Source of the DNA: Macrothele yani
Lineage: Eukaryota > Arthropoda > Arachnida > Araneae > Macrothelidae
Direction of reading: 5' to 3'
Length of the DNA stretch: 64,000 nucleotides
NCBI GenBank assembly: GCA_039090855.1
Contig: CM077013.1
Location: 138,157,240 to 138,221,239 of the forward strand
This document shows positions 58,298 through 64,000 of this stretch, in pieces (within the stretch, counting starts at the first letter, position 1; each line of letters starts with the position of its first letter). The position numbers were made by a program, and so were the translations under genes. A model generated the notes under the pieces. That model searched no databases. It was not told where the DNA came from and saw nothing but the letters and a program-made list of their open reading frames with translations.

Positions 58298-59485
58298 CAG
58301 TGGCGTATATTCGAGGATAGCTAAGCTAGCTGCGAAGCCCAGAGAATGCACAAATAAAACTCAATTAAATATACACAAATAAAAGTCAATAATCAAAGAT
58401 ATTAAAATATCTCGATGCTTTCGTTGCGAAAAAAAAAACGCGTGCGGATTTGTTTCTTTGACTCAGTCTGGCGAGCGAAAACCAACGGCAAAGCGCAAGC
58501 AGCACTTCCAGAGTCTTCGAAGTTCTGATGCGAAAACCTTCCGTACCATCGCCTGCTAGCGTTTCCATGACAACTTGAATCAGCTGGTAGAGGGGATTGG
58601 CTCATTGCTTTGGGAAACGGTTCCCTGCGAAAACCGAAGACAGACTATCTCAGTCACTCGCATATTCCCGCCCATAAGAGTTTTTCGCGAAAGTTGTTTC
58701 AGTTTTTGTGAAGTGTCAATAAATTAGAATCAGAGATATTATATTTAAATTCATGGCTTTGTTGGATTCGAACTGTTTTGATAAATTTTGTGAAAACTTC
58801 CCTGAACATCTACTGTCAGAACTTAAAGAACTCTATGCTTCAAATTTTGATACAGCTCGAATAAAAAATAAACTGAACGTGTTTTATTCCTTTGATGAAT
58901 ACAAAAACAAATCAGTAAGAGACATTACGCGTTACATAAAGTTGAATAAATTGGACATAGTGTTTAGTGAAGTGCGTAAATTAGCAGATCTCATATTAAG
59001 CTTTCCATCAACAACCGCAACTGCCGAAGGAAGTTTTTCTGCATTAAAAAGAATCAAGATATATCTTAGAGCCACACAAGGGCATGCACATTCGAAAAAC
59101 TTGGCTGTTTTGTCAGTAGAGAAAAACATCCTTTTTAAATATGAAAAAGTACTAGGAAGAAACATTTTATGAAAACGTAATGCTCAAGTTCACACAAAAG
59201 GAAAGAAGAATGGAGTTAATGTACAAATAATGTATTCAGAAGAAGAATGGAGTTCATGTACAAATAAGTGTGCGAATCCTAATCCTCATAATTACTTGGT
59301 ATCATGTTAGCAATGGCATGTACGTAAAATTTAGAAAAAAGTTACCTCTATTACTTAACAATTAAAAATTAAACTTTGCAATTAAAAACAAAAACAGTAC
59401 TGGGGGGGATGGTGTGGGGGGGACGGTGCAGGAGGGGGAAGGCCGGGTGAGATAGTCCAGGTCTCGCACCCAAGATACGCCACTG
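58298..59485 (+). mobile_element. hAT element, internally deleted
   Basis: An 8-bp target duplication, atgaccat, is at 58290-58297 and 59486-59493. Ends are cagtggcgtat and its exact inverse atacgccactg. At 1,188 bp it is too short for a full transposase and keeps only the C-terminal coding part. Confidence 0.92.
58753..59172 (+). CDS. hAT transposase C-terminal fragment
   Basis: An intact 139-codon frame from ATG 58753 covers the end of the catalytic fold and the dimerisation domain: LADLILSFPSTTATAEGSFS, then KRIKIYLRATQ and NLAVLSVEKNI. It lacks the BED finger and the N-terminal catalytic acids, so it cannot transpose on its own. It could in principle make a dimerising fragment. Upstream (58298-58752) I see no continuation, consistent with an internal deletion. 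Confidence 0.8.
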   Translation: MALLDSNCFDKFCENFPEHLLSELKELYASNFDTARIKNKLNVFYSFDEYKNKSVRDITRYIKLNKLDIVFSEVRKLADLILSFPSTTATAEGSFSALKRIKIYLRATQGHAHSKNLAVLSVEKNILFKYEKVLGRNIL

Positions 59486-59493
59486 ATGACCAT

Positions 59494-60515
59494 CTACCTA
59501 ATAATGAAAATAACTGCCCTTGGCCCGGATGACAGCGGCGAGACGGCGTATCATAGGCGCAATGAGGCAATGGAAGGTTGCCCGAGGCACCCGTGCCCAT
59601 TCGGACTGCAGCAGAGCACGGAGGTCCCGGAGATGACGTGGCTATGGATCCGCACGTCGAACTTGTCGATCCAAATAGTCCGACAAGTGCTCTATGGGAC
59701 TGAGTTCGGACGATTTCGCCGGCCAAGGGAAAACGAAGACATCGCTGTCGTGTTCCCGGAACCCATCACGCACTCCCTTAGCAACGTGATGCGGCGCATT
59801 GTCCTGTTGGTCGACACTATCACCGCCAAGATAAACGCCCAACATGAAGGGATGCATGTGGTCAGCGAGGATGGACAAGTAGCCATTTGCGTTCAGGGAC
59901 CCATGAGATTCTACCAGGTCATACCATGAAAACATCCCCCAGACATGCACACTGCCACCGCTGGACTGTACGTGACTAACAAGTGCGTCCGGAAGTTGGT
60001 TCTCGTGTGTCTGACGCCATATCCGCTACCGCTCCTCACTTCTGTGGAGTAGAAACCTCGGTTCGTCGGAGAAGGCAACCTTTTTCTACTTTTGCAATGT
60101 CCAATGACGGTAGTCCCATGCAAACTGCAGGCGTTGTTGTCCATGGACCTGTGTTATACATGGACGCATTCACCAAACGTCGACTTCGGAGACCCATGCG
60201 TAACTGGATTCGTTCTGTTGTTATCTAAGGCACGTACCTGGGTGCTCCGGCGTTCATTGATGTGGTAAATTGCTGCACTGTTGCGCATCGATTGCCCTTT
60301 ACCAGTCAACGGAGGCAACGTTCTTCTGTGTGGTCGATGGCCTTTGGTGCTCCACTGTCATGACGTCAGGAGGTACTCAGTGTGCCAGCGGTCCATTCTT
60401 GGTACACCCTTACTACAGCACACTTCGTGGGCTGTTTTTGAATGCCTCCACTCTTGGCGCGGTTGCCGTTGATCATTCCTTTTCGAATGTCCGTCAAATC
60501 CCTACATCTCCCCAT
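59494..60515 (-). pseudogene. Tc1-like transposase relic
   Basis: The minus-strand ATG near 60515 reads MGRCRDLTDIRKGMINGNRA, then frames shift. The catalytic part in 59642-59950 has MFSWYDLVESHGSLNANGYL, second Asp in DQQDNAPHH, and Glu in SSELSPIEHLSDYLD, with 36 residues between them. It matches the 47.6-48.8 kb copy throughout, with different disabling mutations. Confidence 0.82.
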
Positions 60516-60698
60516 TGTTCTCACGTGACGCACTATGGCTCATCTGTCCAGACCGGCTGCTTGTATCTCCGCGTGGTCATTCACTATGGCTCATGCGTCA
60601 CAGAGTGCACGGTCGACTTTGTCACGTGCACTCTGTGACGCATCTGGTTGGGTGGATTGTGATTCCGGGTGTGGTCATATTATTCTGATACGACTGTG

Positions 60699-61023
60699 TA
60701 TAATCACGAAGAAAGACGACACCGAATTCTTTGGTGTGATGAGCACATAATTTAAATTATTTCAGAAAGAAAATGGAAGTTTCCAAGCAGATTTTTCAAA
60801 ATGAAGAGAGTCAGGGGAAAATAAAATACACTACTCTTTGTGAAAATTCCAGCACCATGAAGGACTGCTGGTATTAAGTTGAAATTTAAGAGTAACTACA
60901 ACCGTTTGGTACATGCAAGTGTTTAAAGTGTCAGTGAAAATGCGGTTTCGGTGCAGCACCCTCTGAACTGTCCGGCCTTGAGTATAAAGAACTGGCTCAA
61001 ACGAGATTTTGCAATCTTTGAAG
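60699..61023. other. Spacer with family F repeat
   Basis: gacaccgaattctttggtgt at about 60718 resembles 40820 and 55930. Nothing else recognised. Confidence 0.45.
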
Positions 61024-61150
61024 AGCCGCGGGTAGCCTAGTGGGCAACGTTTGTGACTGCCACGGAAAGGACCTGAGGTTCGATCCACTAAATATCAGCC
61101 GTGCGTCGGATGGGCACGTTAAGCCGTCGCACAGTGGTCCGGATAGGAAA
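61024..61150 (+). mobile_element. SINE C, 5' fragment
   Basis: gccgcgggtagcctagtggg, then gaggttcgatccac, aatatcagccgtgcgtcgga and cacgttaagccgtcg. The 3' half is absent. Confidence 0.75.
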
Positions 61151-61244
61151 AAAGGCGGACAGAAATATTTGTACGTCTTAAACGAAAGAAACTGTAGTGG
61201 GATAACTAAATATTCGCCTATTTAAGTGGTTTAATGAATTATAA

Positions 61245-63270
61245 TTGCTCACAGTACTGTAAGAAGGGTGCAGATATCCAGTCGGTCATTCGTCTTCTGA
61301 AGCAGATGTTTCACATTAGTTGTCTTCTTCCCCCTCCTCCTCTTCATCGGATATTACCAATAGACCTAGCACTTCCGAAGGTAGTTTTATTTGTTTTTTC
61401 TTTGGTAGTCCTCCCAAGTTGGAATTTATTAGGTCAGAAGTCAACATTAACCTGCCAAAGAGGTCCAAATTGCTGTCTTGTGGTGAAATTATTCGGGTAA
61501 AGCTTTCTCGAAATTTTCTCACATCTTTGTTTCTACACTCAATGGCTTCTTCTGAAAGCTCTCCAATCGGTAAAATCGCTGCCTGCACAATTACGGATCC
61601 ATGAACAAGAATTTTATGTACCGTGGGTGGCATATAGTACCAGGGATACAATCTCACGAATAACTGGGCTGTTTCCATGCGGTACATATTGAATTTCATT
61701 GCGTTTATTTCGTGGCCGCATGAAATTGCTGTCAAAATATTTCACAAAACGAGAAATCAAATTTTGGTCTACTCCAGTCACTTCGGAACTTATTTCGGAG
61801 TTTGTAAAGAATCTTCTGGCGGTATTGCCGTCATTCGTGTTTCCATAGCCTGGTTTTGGGACATCTACAATAAGTCCTAGTCGATTCCTGAAGGAATCTT
61901 GTACAATTCTTTTCCTTTTTTCCAGAAGCTCACGGGTTCCATCTTTCTTACTCGCTTTCCATTTCTTAAAATCTAAACGGTAAGAGATATGCAGAATACA
62001 CTCCAGAAAGCGTATATGGGCATGACGAATAGACAGCCAAACTCAAAGGAAGAGGTATCCTCTGGAACTTGTGTAACGTAATCTAACTTGTTCAGGTCCG
62101 ACACTTTCGCGCCACATATGTAACATTTCATGCTTGATGACTGGGTCAGAGCATTACATATTTTCCCATCAATCATTGACAATATGAGAGAATACTGTAC
62201 TGTAACGTTGTCACTTCTTAATGGCTGTAAATTTTTAATTTGTTTGTTCATGTATTCTCTTTCTGCTTGGGCAACTGCAGGGGTTTCACGAAGCCACTGG
62301 AGACGAATAGGCCTACAAAAACGGGTTGATGATGGTCGTTCATTTTTCCATACGGAATCTTCCGTTTCACTGTCAACCATTCGTAAAGGAACGATGGATG
62401 TCATAAATAAATATTCATCACTACTGCCGCTTTGAACCCATTTCTGCTTGTATTGGGAATGACCAGCGCTACCGTCGAAACCCCATTTACAATGTAAAAT
62501 ATAAGTTTTTACGTTGTTAGACGGCTCACTTTCAGGTAGAAATGACAAAATTCAGGTAGCAGTATGGTCCAATAAATTCTGAACTTTCACTTCACATGCA
62601 CTCTCACTAACACTTATATTGTGCGGATAAGTTGCGTCTTTTGCTTTCAGAATTGCATAATAACTTGGATATAAGTCATGATTGTGATTAATTGCCATTT
62701 TTCTAATAGACATATATTGATGTTTTCATAAATGTGTACTTACTATCATAGATAACGCTTCTTCTTCTGAGAGCTTCGTGGCTTGTTTTCTTTTCTTCAA
62801 CCATGAGTCACGAATTTGTTTACCTCTGGTAGGTGTTGTTGTGGTCACTTCTTTTAATAATTTTGCTGCATTTTCGTCACCTTCAGCCCTTAAATTCATC
62901 ACTGTGGCATATGAAAGCTCCGCAGCACCCACATTCTCTCTCAGAGTTTGAATTTTCCGCCTCTTACTTCTTTCACTTAATTGCTGAAATACTTTCGAAG
63001 GACGTCCACGCTTTTCCGAAGAAGTGGAAGGAAAGTCTGTAAATGGTAATTCAATTTTTTGCTGTAACCAGTCTGAATATTTACGAAGAAACATGCTTTC
63101 GGTTCTGTGACATTTCTTCCAACGCTGATAATATTTAAGAAAAAAAAGCTCATTCTTATTACGCTGTGTAGAGATTTTGTGCCCTGACTGTCCAAATTTA
63201 ATTCAAATTTGTTCTTCACATATTGCACAACATGTTCTTCTTGTAGCACACTGGTCTCATTATTCGGTTG
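61245..63270 (-). mobile_element. Transib-family transposon relic
   Basis: Defined by the transposase below. The 3' non-coding part runs to about 61245. The 5' side is cut near 63270 by Penelope-like sequence. No Transib terminal repeats (CAC start) or 5-bp duplication were found, so the boundaries are approximate. Confidence 0.75.
61316..63249 (-). pseudogene. Transib transposase (RAG1-related), disrupted
   Basis: Transib enzymes are the DDE recombinase family from which RAG1 descends. On the minus strand, from 63249: VVQYVKNKFELNLDSQG, KYSDWLQQKIELPF and KQIRDSWLKKRKQATKLSEE. Then comes WGFDGSAGHSQYKQKW with the first catalytic Asp at 62474-62476, followed by RFCRPIRLQWLRET, MIDGKICNALT (second Asp at 62168-62170) and MKCYICGA. 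Next are GYGNTNDGNTARRFF, LYPWYYMPPTVHKILVHG and LPIGELSEEAIECRNKD, which holds the third acidic residue. The C-terminus is very acidic. Damage: TGA at 62726-62728 and 62552-62554, and frame changes near 63150, 62000 and 61745. The core motifs are otherwise well kept. Confidence 0.88.
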
Positions 63271-63383
63271 ACACTATAATTCGTGCATAAATACTAATAT
63301 TAAAAGAAATCCGTCTTGTTGCACGATGATATTTATTCAGCTAAAAAATGAAATCTATATACAGTTTAAAAACACATGAGCAC

Positions 63384-63412
63384 TTTCGGTGTCACATTGA
63401 CACCTTCATCAG
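63384..63412 (-). ncRNA. Candidate hammerhead ribozyme core
   Basis: On the minus strand: CTGATGA (63412-63406), one A, then GGTGTCA, loop ATG, TGACACC (a perfect 7-bp stem II) and GAAA (63387-63384). Hammerhead motifs are known in Penelope-like elements. A fitting stem III could use the upstream agcat and the downstream gtgct, but the UH cleavage position does not align cleanly. Confidence 0.5.
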
Positions 63413-63544
63413 ATGTAATTTCACCATGTGGCTATATGCTGGTCTTAAGTACGTGGAGTAGATGCATCATGGGAAAGGTAATGTCAATGTCACATGATAT
63501 ACCAGATAACAAGACAATCAAAAAAAGGCATAGTTAGCCAATGA

Positions 63545-64000
63545 TCACTTAACAGAAGCAATTGCTATTGTACTGTCCTTCCCAACAAGATTGCTCCAAG
63601 GTTCAGGTAAAACATAAGGATAATAGTCATTACAGCAACTTGTATTATAAGCCGAAATATAGAGGCTTTCTGCAAATAACAAGGAATGAACAGAGTTAGG
63701 TGTGTTTATGATTTTAGCGTTGTCCCAGTCTGGGATGGAATTTCCAGCACTTATGGTTCTTGCAAAAGAGGTGCTTTGGTGATTCATTTTTAGATCATAT
63801 CTGTGTTCATTTAATCTCAAATCCAAATTTCTTTTGGTAGAACCCACATAATGATTGTTTAGTTCACCAGAGATAGTGTCAAGCATAGGAATAACATACA
63901 CACCCCATTTTTTCCCTTTGTCAATTTTCTCACGATCATTGCGGATAATGGTATATAGGTTGCATGATCGTATTCCAAATTGTATTTTATGACGAGAACA
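63545..64000 (-). CDS. Penelope-like element, C-terminal GIY-YIG endonuclease (partial)
   Basis: The frame is open from the window edge to a stop at 63545 (152 codons visible). After a linker with Cys and His (FGIRSCNLYTIIRNDRE) come the GIY-YIG motifs: GVYVIPM (first strand), HYVGST (second), LRLNEHRYDL with the conserved Arg, and LLFAESLYI with the catalytic Glu. In Penelope-like elements this nuclease follows the reverse transcriptase and makes the target nick. The reverse transcriptase itself should lie on the other side of the window edge. A stand-alone GIY-YIG nuclease is less likely. Confidence 0.82.
   Translation of the reverse strand, partial: CSRHKIQFGIRSCNLYTIIRNDREKIDKGKKWGVYVIPMLDTISGELNNHYVGSTKRNLDLRLNEHRYDLKMNHQSTSFARTISAGNSIPDWDNAKIINTPNSVHSLLFAESLYISAYNTSCCNDYYPYVLPEPWSNLVGKDSTIAIASVK

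Larger units (their letters stand above)
58270..60698 (-). mobile_element. Tc1-like transposon with a hAT insertion
   Basis: Ends cacgctcgtatcagaataat (58270) and attattctgatacgactgtg (ending 60698), TA on both sides. Without the hAT and its duplication, 1,233 bp remain. Confidence 0.9.
63275..64000 (-). mobile_element. Penelope-like retroelement, 3' part
   Basis: The GIY-YIG coding end is followed by ~270 bp of non-coding tail ending near 63275, where it meets the N-terminal part of the Transib frame. The rest of the element lies beyond the window. Confidence 0.75.

Noticed and set aside
62703..62743. A possible 41-bp intron (gtaagt...ttag on the minus strand) in the Transib gene
   Set aside because: The flanking exons do not join in frame with AG at the acceptor, while the supposed intron itself reads as Transib-like protein (KHQYMSIRKMAIN) with one TGA. 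A nonsense mutation is simpler.

Overview
The window looks like repeat-rich DNA from an animal nuclear genome. It holds two related non-LTR retrotransposons of the Tx1-like branch of the L1 superfamily, about ten Tc1/mariner elements or fragments, several hAT remnants, a pogo-like element, a Transib transposase relic (the RAG1-related family), the end of a Penelope-like element, and several families of tRNA-headed SINEs. AT-rich spacers and nested transposons fit an invertebrate, and an arthropod or chelicerate is my guess. That assignment is inference only. I see no convincing host protein gene, rRNA, functional tRNA gene or CRISPR array.

Layout. 0-5.1 kb: a two-type ~133-bp satellite interrupted by a 5'-truncated LINE that still has an open ~1,060-codon reverse-transcriptase frame. 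5.2-5.45 kb: a minisatellite. 6.4-9.9 kb: a hAT-type element containing a Tc1 element, which itself contains a SINE and four tandem tRNA-like units. 11.2-12.4 kb: a Tc1 element with 36-residue D-to-E spacing. 13.3-15.0 kb: a hAT transposase relic split by a pogo-like element. 15-18.3 kb: tandem duplications, SINEs and a possible hammerhead motif. 18.3-22.3 kb: a mariner and two Tc1 elements, all on the minus strand.

25.1-34.0 kb: a minus-strand Tc1 element split by a full-length 7.4-kb LINE (5' UTR, ORF1, ORF2, repeat-bearing 3' UTR, 13-bp target duplication) and by a SINE. 34.5-35.9 kb: a second mariner. 36.6-38.4 kb: ~145-bp tandem repeats. 38.9-46.2 kb: SINEs, a hAT relic and a Tc1 fragment. 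47.6-48.8 kb: a Tc1 element. 49.1-50.3 kb: a GTF2IRD2-like hAT relic. 50.3-51.9 kb: an element with ~210-bp inverted repeats. 53.2-54.65 kb: a Tc1 transposase whose middle is tandemly amplified. 55.1-57.8 kb: a higher-order repeat with 11 CTCF-motif-like blocks. 58.3-60.7 kb: a Tc1 element carrying a hAT deletion derivative. 61.2-63.3 kb: Transib. 63.3-64 kb: Penelope-like GIY-YIG end with a hammerhead-like motif.

The parts do not form a pathway. They are layers of successive insertions whose relative order can be read from target-site duplications. Almost all transposases are broken by stops, frameshifts or insertions. The best preserved coding regions are the two LINE reverse transcriptases, the LINE ORF1 and the partial GIY-YIG domain.
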